From assembly GCF_003226565.1 (NCBI RefSeq), contig NZ_QKOE01000017.1, forward strand, positions 1-64,000: a stretch of DNA of 64,000 nt, read 5' to 3'. Below are positions 16,444-24,376 of the stretch, piece after piece. Position numbers and translations under genes: made by a program. Source of the DNA: Parazoarcus communis SWub3 = DSM 12120. Lineage in GTDB: Bacteria > Pseudomonadota > Gammaproteobacteria > Burkholderiales > Rhodocyclaceae. The notes under the pieces were generated by a model. It worked only from the letters and a program-made list of their open reading frames with translations. It was not told where the DNA came from and did no database searches. Position 1 is the stretch's first letter. Each line of letters opens with the position of its first letter.

Positions 16444-16905
16444 ATGCCTCTACTTTCACCCCTCTTCTTCCGCGCGCCCGCCATCCTGACCATCGCTGCC
16501 ATGGCTATCGCATGCGGCAACCCCCACTATGGCGAAACCGTAGAGCTGGCGTGGCCGGAGATGCAATCCCTCTACCGCGTCGATGCAGCACGCGGGCAGG
16601 TGGAAGCCTTTTCGCTGCGTAGCGGCATCACCCCGCTTGGTCAGGTCAAGCTGCCACCCACGCTCTGCCCGGAGTCGGTGGCGCTGGACGTGGCAAGCAA
16701 CCGTCTGTTGCTATGGAGCCGTCAAGGTGGGGTGGCGATCGACGCCCGCAGCTTGAAGACCGTCAGCAGCTGGACGGCCGATGATGCTGCGCCGCCGCGA
16801 CTGACAGGATCGGGCATCTACGCCATGCCCTTGCCCGACCAGACCGGATGCCGCAGTCGCGTCAGGGTGCTGCACGCGCAAGGTGAAGCCGTCATGCAAA
16901 ATTGA
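16444..16905 (+). CDS. Small exported hypothetical protein, possible lipoprotein
   Basis: 153 residues with no recognised family. The first 24 residues form a hydrophobic export signal ending AMAIAC, which could be a weak lipobox with Cys24 lipidated. The rest looks like one or two beta-propeller-type strands (SLYRVDAARGQVEAF, VALDVASNRLLLW). ATG 16444 is chosen because AAGGAG lies just upstream. It is divergent from the MocR gene with a 153-base shared region, and 61 bases before the TetR gene, so it might be part of either regulatory neighbourhood. Function unknown. Confidence 0.7.
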   Translation: MPLLSPLFFRAPAILTIAAMAIACGNPHYGETVELAWPEMQSLYRVDAARGQVEAFSLRSGITPLGQVKLPPTLCPESVALDVASNRLLLWSRQGGVAIDARSLKTVSSWTADDAAPPRLTGSGIYAMPLPDQTGCRSRVRVLHAQGEAVMQN

Positions 16906-16927
16906 CTTGCCAGATACCTGACAACTG

Positions 16928-16961
16928 GTCTTTAATGACTGACTAGTCAGTTATTAAAGAC
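16928..16961 (+). promoter_or_regulatory. 34-bp palindromic operator before tetR
   Basis: The two 17-base arms, GTCTTTAATGACTGACT and its mirror, match at 16 of 17 positions, with the centre between 16944 and 16945. The core ACTGACTAGTCAGT is a perfect palindrome. It ends five bases before the TetR start codon and covers a possible -10 (TTTAAT, 16931-16936) with TTGCCA 18 bases upstream. TetR dimers typically bind such sites and repress their own efflux operon, so this is the likely operator. Confidence 0.8.
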
Positions 16962-16966
16962 CCAGC

Positions 16967-17626
16967 ATGCCTTCCCGACCGCCCTCAGCCCCCCCTTCTC
17001 GTCAACGCCGCAAGGAAGCACGGCCACAGGAGCTGACAGAAGCCGCACTCGCACTGTTTGTCGAGAAGGGCTACGCCGCCACACGCCTTGACGAAATCGC
17101 GGCCCGGGCGGGGGTCTCGAAAGGCACGCTCTACCTTTACTTCGACAGCAAGGAAGCCCTCTTCAAAGCGGTGATCCGCGAGGGCGTCATCCCCGCCATC
17201 GAGGCCGGCGAAGCGATGCTGGCCGAGCAACTGGATGATCCGCCTGCATTGCTGGCCGCCTTCCTGAACTGCTGGTGGGAGGACATCGGCAACACGGCAC
17301 TGGGCGGAATTTCCAAGCTGATGATGTCGGAAGCCGGCAACTTCCCCGAGGTCGCCCGCTATTACGACGAAGAAGTGATCCAGCGTGGTCTGGCACTGTT
17401 GCGCACCGTCATTCAGACCGGCATCGATCGCGGCATGTTCCGCGCGGTCGACACCCGTTACATCGACACCTTGATGATTGCCCCGCTGGTGCACCTGGCG
17501 ATCTGGCGTCACTCCTTTGCGACCTGTTGCAGCCACATCATCGACCCCCGCGCCTACGTCGAAGCCCATATCGACCTGGTGCTGAACGGCCTTCTCACCT
17601 CAGAAACACGCAAGGACAACGCGTGA
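16967..17626 (+). CDS. TetR/AcrR family transcriptional repressor
   Basis: 219 residues. The N-terminal helix-turn-helix is classic: LTEAALALFVEKGYAATRLD, EIAARAGVSKGTLYLYFDSK, EALFKAVIREG. The C-terminal ligand domain resembles TetR_C regulators of RND pumps. The gene is first in a three-gene unit; its stop shares one base with the adaptor start (TGATG). The palindrome immediately upstream is the probable binding site, giving autoregulated, inducible expression of the pump. The inducer is unknown. Confidence 0.92.
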   Translation: MPSRPPSAPPSRQRRKEARPQELTEAALALFVEKGYAATRLDEIAARAGVSKGTLYLYFDSKEALFKAVIREGVIPAIEAGEAMLAEQLDDPPALLAAFLNCWWEDIGNTALGGISKLMMSEAGNFPEVARYYDEEVIQRGLALLRTVIQTGIDRGMFRAVDTRYIDTLMIAPLVHLAIWRHSFATCCSHIIDPRAYVEAHIDLVLNGLLTSETRKDNA

Positions 17627-18729
17627 TGCCCGCTCCCCACATCCGACCCCTCGCCATGCTGCTGCTCACCCTTGCCAGCCTAAGCGCGTGCAGCCCACCT
17701 CCGCCCCCGCAACCGATCACCCGCAGCGTGCTCGTACGCACGGTGGGAGCCGACGCGGGCGCCCAAGCCCAGCAGGTGTACAGCGGCGAGGTCCGCGCAC
17801 GCTACGAAAGCGAGCTGGGTTTCCGCGTCCCCGGCAAACTGACTGAACGACTCGTCGACGTCGGCACCTCCGTCCGCAAAGGACAAACGCTTGCCCGCCT
17901 CGACCCCGTCGACATCCAGCTGGCAGCGTCTGCCGCCAACGCGCAGTTGGCGGCAGCAGAAGCGGACCTGAGCCTGGCCCGGAGCGAACTCGCCCGCACC
18001 GAGGCCCTGCTCGCACGCCAGTTCGTCAGCGCGTCAGCGCTCGATAGCCGGCGCACCGCACTCCAGGCCGCCGAAGCACGCGTCCGGCAGGCGCGTGCCG
18101 ACGCAGCCCGCGCAGCCAACCAGACCGACTACACCCGATTGCAGGCAGACAGTGACGGCATCATCACCGCCGTACTGGCAGAAGCAGGCCAGGTCATGAG
18201 CACGGGTCAGGGGGTCGTCCGCCTGGCGCGGCCTGGCGAGCGCGAAGTAAGGATTGCGATACCTGAAAGCCGCATTTCGGCACTGTCGATCGGCATGCCG
18301 GCGCAGATCCGGCTGTGGATGGATGCAGAGCGCACACTGACGGGCCGCATTCGCGAGATCAGCCCCGCAGCCGACTCGGCCAGCCGAACCTTTGCCGTCA
18401 GCGTGTCCATCGCCGACGGCAATACCGTGCCCCTTGGCACCACCGCCACCGTCGCCCTTGCCTCTGGCACCACGGTGACACAGACCCTGCCGCTGCCCGC
18501 AGTCAGCAAGGTCGGCGACGAAACTTCGGTATGGCTGGTGGATGCGCAAGGCCTGGTGCAACGCACATCCGTCACCGTCACCGCCTATCGCGAGGATGGC
18601 GCCATGCTGAGCACCCCCCTCCCTGCAGGGAGTCGCGTCGTGGTCGCGGGCGCCCACACCTTGACCGAAGGTGAGCCGGTACGTGCCATCGAGGAAGGCA
18701 GTCAACCCGCACTGGATGTCGGCCGATGA
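17626..18729 (+). CDS. RND efflux periplasmic adaptor (membrane fusion lipoprotein)
   Basis: 367 residues of the HlyD/AcrA family. The N-terminus MLLLTLASLSAC is a lipoprotein signal with Cys22 as lipidated residue. Next come the first half-lipoyl segment (VRARYESELGFRVPGKL, VRKGQTLARLDPVD), an alpha-helical hairpin rich in Ala/Arg/Glu (about 85-160) and the second half-lipoyl segment (DSDGIITAVLAEAGQVM), then beta-barrel domains. ATG 17626 overlaps the TetR stop; the open frame extends further upstream but inside tetR. It bridges the RND pump to an outer-membrane channel, possibly the TolC protein at 23021. Confidence 0.92.
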   Translation: MPAPHIRPLAMLLLTLASLSACSPPPPPQPITRSVLVRTVGADAGAQAQQVYSGEVRARYESELGFRVPGKLTERLVDVGTSVRKGQTLARLDPVDIQLAASAANAQLAAAEADLSLARSELARTEALLARQFVSASALDSRRTALQAAEARVRQARADAARAANQTDYTRLQADSDGIITAVLAEAGQVMSTGQGVVRLARPGEREVRIAIPESRISALSIGMPAQIRLWMDAERTLTGRIREISPAADSASRTFAVSVSIADGNTVPLGTTATVALASGTTVTQTLPLPAVSKVGDETSVWLVDAQGLVQRTSVTVTAYREDGAMLSTPLPAGSRVVVAGAHTLTEGEPVRAIEEGSQPALDVGR

Positions 18730-21700
18730 GCAGCCCACGCAGCCGGTTCAATATCTCGGCCTGGGGGCTGGCCCATCCGTCGATCGTGATGTATTTCCTG
18801 ATCGCACTGACCCTAATCGGGCTGTTCTCCTACACCCGCCTGGGCCAGTCCGAAGACCCACCCTTTACCTTCAAGGTCATGGTTGTCCGCGCCGAATGGC
18901 CTGGCGCCAGTGCGGACGAGATGGCCCGCCAGGTCACCGATCGCATCGAGAAGAAGTTGCAGGAGGTCGCCCAGGTCGATTTCGTGCGCAGCTACTCGAA
19001 ACCCGGCGAGGCGCTGATCTTCTTCCTCGCCAAGGATTCGACGCCAGCACATCAGATGGATGATGTCTGGTATCAGGTGCGCAAGAAGGTCGGCGACATG
19101 GCCGGCACCTTGCCCGACGGTGTGCGCGGCCCCTACTTCAACGACGAGTTTGGTGACACCTACGGCAATCTCTTTGCGTTACTGGGAGACGGCGTCCCCC
19201 ATGCCGAACTCAAGCGCCAGGCAGATGCCATCCGTGGCGAACTGCTGCGCGTACCGGATGTAGCCAAAGTGGCCTTCTTCGGCGAGCAGCCGCAGCGGGT
19301 GTACATCGAACTTTCCAACAGCAAGCTGGCAACGCTGGGCCTGAACATCGCCGACATCGCAGGGGCACTGTCCAGCCAGAACAGCGTGACGGGTGCAGGT
19401 CATTTCGAAACCGAGGCCGAGCGCATCTGGTTGCGCCCCAACGGGGCGTTCGACGACTTCGACGCCATCGGCAACACCATCATCCGCGTCGGTACGCGCA
19501 GCTTCCGCCTCGGTGACATTGCCGACATCCGCCGCGGGTTGGCCGACCCACCTGGCGAGCGCATGCGCTTCATGGGCCACGACGCCTTCGGCATCGGTGT
19601 CTCGATGCGGGCAGGTGGTGACATCGTCGCACTGGGGCGACACCTGGACGACGCGGTCAGCCGCATCCAGGCCCAACTGCCTGCAGGCATCACCCTTGAA
19701 CGCGTAGCCGACCAGCCGCGTGCGGTACGCAGTTCGGTGGGCGAATTCGTCAAGGTGCTGATCGAGGCGGTCGTCATCGTGATGGCGGTCAGCCTGATCT
19801 CGCTGGGCCTGCGCACCGGCATCGTGGTGCTGATCATCATCCCGGTGGTGCTGGCCATCACTTTCATGTTCATGCACCTGTTCGACATCGGCTTGCACAA
19901 GATCTCGCTTGGCGCGCTGATCATTGCCCTCGGCCTGCTGGTGGACGACGCCATCATCGCCGTCGAGATGATGGCCACCAAGATGGAACAGGGCTGGGAA
20001 CGTGTCCGCGCCGCCAGCTATGCCTACACCTCCACGGCAATGCCGATGCTGTCGGGCACGCTGGTGACCGCCGCCGGGTTTCTGCCGATCGCCACCGCCG
20101 CATCAGCCACCGGGGAATATACCCGCTCCATTTTCCAGGTCACGGTGATCGCACTGCTGGTGTCCTGGGTCGCGGCAGTCCTGTTCGTACCCTATCTGGG
20201 CTATTACCTGCTACCGGACTTTCGCAAGAACAAAGGACGCGGCTCCCCGCTGATCCGCCTGGCAGGCCGGCTGTCGCCCGCATTGGCAGCACGCATGGCT
20301 CGCCATGAAAGTGCAGCACATCCCACACACGACGAGTTCGCGATCTACCACACCCCGTTCTACAACCGTTTCCGCGCGCTGGTGGATCGCTGCGTGCGCC
20401 ACCGCTGGTGGGTCATCAGCCTAACCGTGCTGATTTTCGCCTTGTCGCTGGTCGCCTTCGCGCGCCTGGTACCGCAGCAGTTCTTCCCGGACTCCACCCG
20501 ACCCGAACTGCTGGTTGACCTGCGTCTGGCCGAAGGGGTCTCGCATCAGGCCACCGAAGACGCCGTCAAGCGCCTCGAACGCTTCCTCGACAATCAGGAA
20601 GGCATCGAGAACTACGTTGCCTGGGTCGGTGCGGGCAGCCCACGCTTCTACCTGCCGCTGGACCAGCAACTTGCACAAACCAACTTCGCCCAGTTCGTCA
20701 TCCTGACCAAAGGCAGCAACGAGCGCGAGGCCTTGCGCACCCGTCTGATACAGCTGTTTGCCGAAGAGCCCTGGCCACTACGGGCGATGATCAACCGCCT
20801 GGAGAATGGCCCGCCGGTCGGCTTCCCGGTGCAGTATCGGGTCAGCGGCCATGACTTCGCGGAAATGCGCCGCATCGCCCATCAGGTTGCGGACGCGATG
20901 CGCACCCACCCACAACTCTCCAATGTGCACCTCGACTGGGAAGAACCCTCCAAGTCCATCCGCCTGCACATCGACCAAAACAAGGCGCGCCTGCTCGGCG
21001 TCTCCAGCCAGGACATCGCCCGCCTGCTGACCACATCCTTGCAGGGCACGACGCTGACCCAGTTCCGCGAAGGCAGCGAGACACTGTCGGTCATGCTGCG
21101 CGGCAGCGCCGACGAACGCCTGCACATGAGCCAGCTGCCCAACCTGATGATTCCCGCTGCCAGCGGTCACAGCGTGCCCCTGGCTCAAGTCGCGATGGTG
21201 GAATACGGCTTCGAGGAGGGCGTGATCTGGCGCCGCGATCGCATTCCCACGGTTACTGTACGGGCCAACCTGTACGGCACCGTGCAGCCCGCGCAGGTCG
21301 TGGCGCAGTTGGCCGGTGACATTGCGGAAATCCGCCAGGCGCTGCCACTGGGCTACCGGCTGGATGTGGGCGGCGCAGTGGAAGAAAGCGGCAAGGGCGG
21401 CAGTTCGGTCGCGGCCGGTGTTCCGCTGTTCATCCTGACCGTGCTCACCGTACTGATGCTGCAGTTGCAGAGCTTCTCGCGCACCTTCATGGTGGTCCTG
21501 ACTGCGCCGTTGGGCATGATCGGCGTCACAGCCTTCCTGCTCGCCTTCAACAAGCCCTTCGGCTTTGTCGCCATGCTCGGCACGATTGCGCTGTCCGGCA
21601 TGATCATGCGCAACTCGGTAATCCTGGTGGACCAGATCCAACAGGACCTGCAGGCCGGACATCCGCCCTGGGAGGCCATCGTCGAGTCCACCGTACGCCG

Positions 21701-21896
21701 CTTCCGTCCCATCATGCTGACCGCTGCTGCTGCCATCCTGGCGATGATTCCCTTGTCGCGCTCGGCTTTCTTCGGTCCGATGGCAGTGGCCATCATGGGT
21801 GGGCTGACAGTCGCAACCGTACTGACGATGCTGTTCCTGCCAGCGCTGTATGCCGCCTGGTATCGGGTGCGTCCTGCCACACCGGAGACGGCATGA
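18726..21896 (+). CDS. RND efflux transporter permease (AcrB-type)
   Basis: 1056 residues, a normal length for the family, with an N-terminal membrane segment, two large periplasmic loops and twelve expected membrane helices. PGASADEMARQVTDRIEKKL is the usual porter-domain start. TM4 carries GLLVDDAIIAVEMM with the paired aspartates of the proton relay, and LLVSWVAAVLFVPYLGYYLLP and GTIALSGMIMRNSVILVDQI are further hallmarks. The sequence is closer to the drug/solvent-type pumps than to metal-type CzcA by eye. It overlaps the adaptor by four bases (ATGA). Substrates are unknown. Confidence 0.93.
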   Translation: MSSPRSRFNISAWGLAHPSIVMYFLIALTLIGLFSYTRLGQSEDPPFTFKVMVVRAEWPGASADEMARQVTDRIEKKLQEVAQVDFVRSYSKPGEALIFFLAKDSTPAHQMDDVWYQVRKKVGDMAGTLPDGVRGPYFNDEFGDTYGNLFALLGDGVPHAELKRQADAIRGELLRVPDVAKVAFFGEQPQRVYIELSNSKLATLGLNIADIAGALSSQNSVTGAGHFETEAERIWLRPNGAFDDFDAIGNTIIRVGTRSFRLGDIADIRRGLADPPGERMRFMGHDAFGIGVSMRAGGDIVALGRHLDDAVSRIQAQLPAGITLERVADQPRAVRSSVGEFVKVLIEAVVIVMAVSLISLGLRTGIVVLIIIPVVLAITFMFMHLFDIGLHKISLGALIIALGLLVDDAIIAVEMMATKMEQGWERVRAASYAYTSTAMPMLSGTLVTAAGFLPIATAASATGEYTRSIFQVTVIALLVSWVAAVLFVPYLGYYLLPDFRKNKGRGSPLIRLAGRLSPALAARMARHESAAHPTHDEFAIYHTPFYNRFRALVDRCVRHRWWVISLTVLIFALSLVAFARLVPQQFFPDSTRPELLVDLRLAEGVSHQATEDAVKRLERFLDNQEGIENYVAWVGAGSPRFYLPLDQQLAQTNFAQFVILTKGSNEREALRTRLIQLFAEEPWPLRAMINRLENGPPVGFPVQYRVSGHDFAEMRRIAHQVADAMRTHPQLSNVHLDWEEPSKSIRLHIDQNKARLLGVSSQDIARLLTTSLQGTTLTQFREGSETLSVMLRGSADERLHMSQLPNLMIPAASGHSVPLAQVAMVEYGFEEGVIWRRDRIPTVTVRANLYGTVQPAQVVAQLAGDIAEIRQALPLGYRLDVGGAVEESGKGGSSVAAGVPLFILTVLTVLMLQLQSFSRTFMVVLTAPLGMIGVTAFLLAFNKPFGFVAMLGTIALSGMIMRNSVILVDQIQQDLQAGHPPWEAIVESTVRRFRPIMLTAAAAILAMIPLSRSAFFGPMAVAIMGGLTVATVLTMLFLPALYAAWYRVRPATPETA

Positions 21897-21948
21897 GGGC
21901 GTTCCAGCACATGCGAGCGAACCCATACGTGCAGTGCACCAAGTGGGC

Positions 21949-22000
21949 TAGAATACGAAAGTTTTTCTTTCGGATACGCTAAACATTAGCGTGTGCTAAT
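21949..22000 (+). promoter_or_regulatory. Interleaved palindromes before the Pcm-like/TolC operon
   Basis: A -10-like TAGAAT at 21949-21954 is followed by a hairpin CGAAAG-TTTTT-CTTTCG (21956-21972). Two overlapping perfect inverted repeats come next: ACGCTAA-ACA-TTAGCGT (21976-21992) and ATTAGC-GTGT-GCTAAT (21985-22000). Three alternating GCTAA half-sites therefore lie within 25 bases, ending 20 bases before the start codon at 22020. This looks like a repressor or activator operator able to take two dimers; the protein is not identified. Confidence 0.65.
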
Positions 22001-22019
22001 ATTTCGCCAGGAGTCCCTG

Positions 22020-22673
22020 ATGAATTTCGAACAAGCGCGCTTCAACATGGTCGAGCAGCAGATCCGCCCCTGGGAGGTGCTGGATCAAACCGTGCTCGAC
22101 CTCCTGATGACGGTCAAGCGCGAGGAATTCGTGCCCGCAAGCGCGCGTTCGCTTGCCTTCGCCGACGTGGAAATCCCCATCGGCTGCGGTCAGGTCATGC
22201 TCAAGCCGGTCATCGAAGGCAAGATCCTGCAAGCCCTGCAACTGCACAAGACCGATTCGGTCCTGGAGATCGGCGCCGGGTCGGGCTACTTCGCTGCCCT
22301 GCTCGCAGCCCGTACCGAGTGGGTGCGCACGGTGGATATCGAACCTGAACTGGTCAAGCTTGCCCATGCCAATCTGGCGCGCTATGGCGTTGAGAACGTG
22401 ATCGTCGAAGAAGGCGATGCCGCCCAGGGCTGGGCCGAACGCGCCCCCTACGACGTCATCGTGGTGTCGGGCGGCCTGCCCTTCATCCCGCAATCACTGC
22501 TCGAACAACTCAAGGTCGGTGGCCGCTTGTTCGCCTTCGTTGGTGAAGCGCCCGTCATGAAGGCCCGTCTGGTCACCTGCGAAGCCGAAGGCCGCTTCCG
22601 CAGCGAAGACGTGTTCGAGACCCTGGTGCCGATGTTGCGCAATGCACCGCGCCACGACAGCTTCCGCTTCTGA
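22020..22673 (+). CDS. Protein-L-isoaspartate O-methyltransferase family protein
   Basis: 217 residues resembling Pcm, which methylates isoaspartyl residues in damaged proteins. EIGAGSGYFAALLA is the SAM-binding motif I and YDVIVVSGGLPFIPQSLLEQL the post-motif region. The Pcm signature preceding it is altered: the usual IGxGQTIS segment reads IGCGQVMLKPV, so the Thr/Ser thought to contact the substrate is absent. Protein repair is therefore uncertain. ATG 22020 is chosen for its AGGAG upstream. It leads an operon with a rhodanese and TolC. Confidence 0.82.
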   Translation: MNFEQARFNMVEQQIRPWEVLDQTVLDLLMTVKREEFVPASARSLAFADVEIPIGCGQVMLKPVIEGKILQALQLHKTDSVLEIGAGSGYFAALLAARTEWVRTVDIEPELVKLAHANLARYGVENVIVEEGDAAQGWAERAPYDVIVVSGGLPFIPQSLLEQLKVGGRLFAFVGEAPVMKARLVTCEAEGRFRSEDVFETLVPMLRNAPRHDSFRF

Positions 22674-22682
22674 GCACACACC

Positions 22683-23006
22683 ATGCAACAGATTTCACCT
22701 GTCGAACTCGCCCAGTGGCTACAGGACACCCAGCGCCCCGCTCCCTTGCTGCTCGACGTTCGCGAGCCGTGGGAATACCAGCTTTGCCACATCGACGGCT
22801 CGCAACCGATGCCGATGGGTACGGTGCCCGCACGCATTCACGAACTCGATGCGGGGCGCGAAATCGTCGTGATCTGCCATCACGGCGGGCGTAGCGCCCA
22901 GGTTGCCATGTTTCTCGAACGCCAGGGCTTCGCCAAGGTCATCAACCTGAGCGGCGGCGTCGCCGAATGGGCTGGCCGAGTCGACCCCAAGATGCCCCAG
23001 TACTGA
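22683..23006 (+). CDS. Rhodanese-like sulfurtransferase
   Basis: A 107-residue single-domain rhodanese. LLLDVREPWEYQLCHIDGS is the CH2A-type segment, and VICHHGGRSAQVAMFLERQG holds the active-site cysteine in the loop CHHGGRS, followed by VINLSGGVAEW. Such proteins carry sulfane sulfur as a persulfide on the cysteine. It lies 9 bases after the Pcm-like gene and 14 before tolC, so the three are probably co-transcribed. Its role in that operon is unknown. Confidence 0.9.
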   Translation: MQQISPVELAQWLQDTQRPAPLLLDVREPWEYQLCHIDGSQPMPMGTVPARIHELDAGREIVVICHHGGRSAQVAMFLERQGFAKVINLSGGVAEWAGRVDPKMPQY

Positions 23007-23020
23007 ACCCGGAGAACCTG

Positions 23021-24325
23021 ATGAAGCGAGTGATAGCGGTCTGTCTTTCCAGCCTGTTCGTCGGAGGTGCCAGCGCCGCCGATCTGATGCAGGTGTACCG
23101 TGACGCACTCGCCAACGACGCCAGATTCTCCGCCGCACGCGCACAGCTTGAAGCGGGTCAGGAAAAAGTCATCCAGGGTCGTGCCGGTCTGCTGCCCAGC
23201 CTGGGTGCTTCGGCCAACACCACCTGGAACGATGTCGATTCACGCACCAGTACCGGCATCAATGCGGACGCCCGTTACAACAGCAATGGCTACGCCCTGC
23301 AATTGACCCAACCGCTGTTCCGCTGGCAGAACTGGGTGCAGTACAAGCAGGGCGAACTACAGACTGCGCTGGCCGACACCCAGTTCATGCAAGCACGGCA
23401 GGACCTGATCCTGCGGGTATCGGAAGCCTACTTCAACGTCCTCAACGCCCAGGACGCGCTGGCCGCCGTCACCCAACTGCGTACCGCAGCAGCCGAGCAA
23501 CTGGAAATTGCCCGGACCAGCTTCGAAGTGGGGACGGTCACCATCACCGATGTGCACGAAGCCCAGTCGCGCTTCGACCTCGCCCAGGCGCAGGAAATTG
23601 CCGCCCAGAACACACTGGACGTCAGCCGCCAGACCCTGGCTCAGATCATCGGCAAGGAGCCCGACGTACTGGCAACGCTACGTGAGGGGGTCGCACTGCA
23701 GCGCCCGCAGCCGGACAACATCAGCGACTGGGTCAGCGCAGCAGAACGCGATGGGCTGGAGGTGCAGACCCAGCAACTGAACCGCGAAATCGCCACCCGC
23801 GAAGTCGAACGTACCCGGGCAGGCCATCTTCCCACGGTAGATCTGGTCGCCACCCACGCCCGCAACAACCGCCCCTCCACGGCACTCGACCGCAACGAGA
23901 GCACCTCGCTCGCGCTACAGCTCAACGTCCCGCTTTACCAGGGCGGCGGCATCTCCTCGCGCGAACGAGAGGCTGCCGCACTCAAGCTCAAGGCGGACGC
24001 CGACCTCGAAGACGCACGCCGCAACGCCGCGCTTGCTGCCCGTCAGTCCTGGCTGGGGGTCACCAGCGGTCTGGCACAGGTTCGCGCACTTGAGGCAGCC
24101 CGGGTGTCATCGACCTCGGCACTTGAGGCCAACAAGCTGGGCTATGAGGTAGGGGTGCGGATCAACATCGACGTGCTCAACGCCCAGAGCCAGCTTGCCG
24201 ATACGCTGCAACAGCTGTCTCGCGCACGCTACGACACGCTGCTGGCCCAACTGCGCCTGAAAGCGGCCGCTGGCACGCTGGACGAAGCCGATGTTCAGGC
24301 CATCAACGCACTACTGGCGCCCTAA
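23021..24325 (+). CDS. tolC: TolC family outer membrane efflux channel
   Basis: 434 residues. The signal peptide ends GGASAADL; then comes the TolC repeat architecture of two halves, each with long coiled helices (for example DTQFMQARQDLILRVSEAYFNVLNA and the matching second half ARRNAALAARQSWLGVTSG). Motifs such as ALQLTQPLFRWQ and ALQLNVPLYQGG mark the two beta-strand regions. ATG 23021 starts the signal peptide; a longer frame runs into the rhodanese gene. It would form the trimeric exit duct for RND or type I export systems, with two RND pumps encoded nearby. It is convergent with the downstream RND gene. Confidence 0.93.
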   Translation: MKRVIAVCLSSLFVGGASAADLMQVYRDALANDARFSAARAQLEAGQEKVIQGRAGLLPSLGASANTTWNDVDSRTSTGINADARYNSNGYALQLTQPLFRWQNWVQYKQGELQTALADTQFMQARQDLILRVSEAYFNVLNAQDALAAVTQLRTAAAEQLEIARTSFEVGTVTITDVHEAQSRFDLAQAQEIAAQNTLDVSRQTLAQIIGKEPDVLATLREGVALQRPQPDNISDWVSAAERDGLEVQTQQLNREIATREVERTRAGHLPTVDLVATHARNNRPSTALDRNESTSLALQLNVPLYQGGGISSREREAAALKLKADADLEDARRNAALAARQSWLGVTSGLAQVRALEAARVSSTSALEANKLGYEVGVRINIDVLNAQSQLADTLQQLSRARYDTLLAQLRLKAAAGTLDEADVQAINALLAP

Positions 24326-24376
24326 GAACGCTCCCTGCCAGCACTCCGGCGGGATTCCTCCCGCCCATGACCGTCC

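Noticed and set aside
24348-24365. Hairpin GGCGGGA/TCCCGCC between tolC and the second RND gene
   Set aside because: Well placed for a convergent terminator but it has no T run on either strand, so I did not list it as a terminator.
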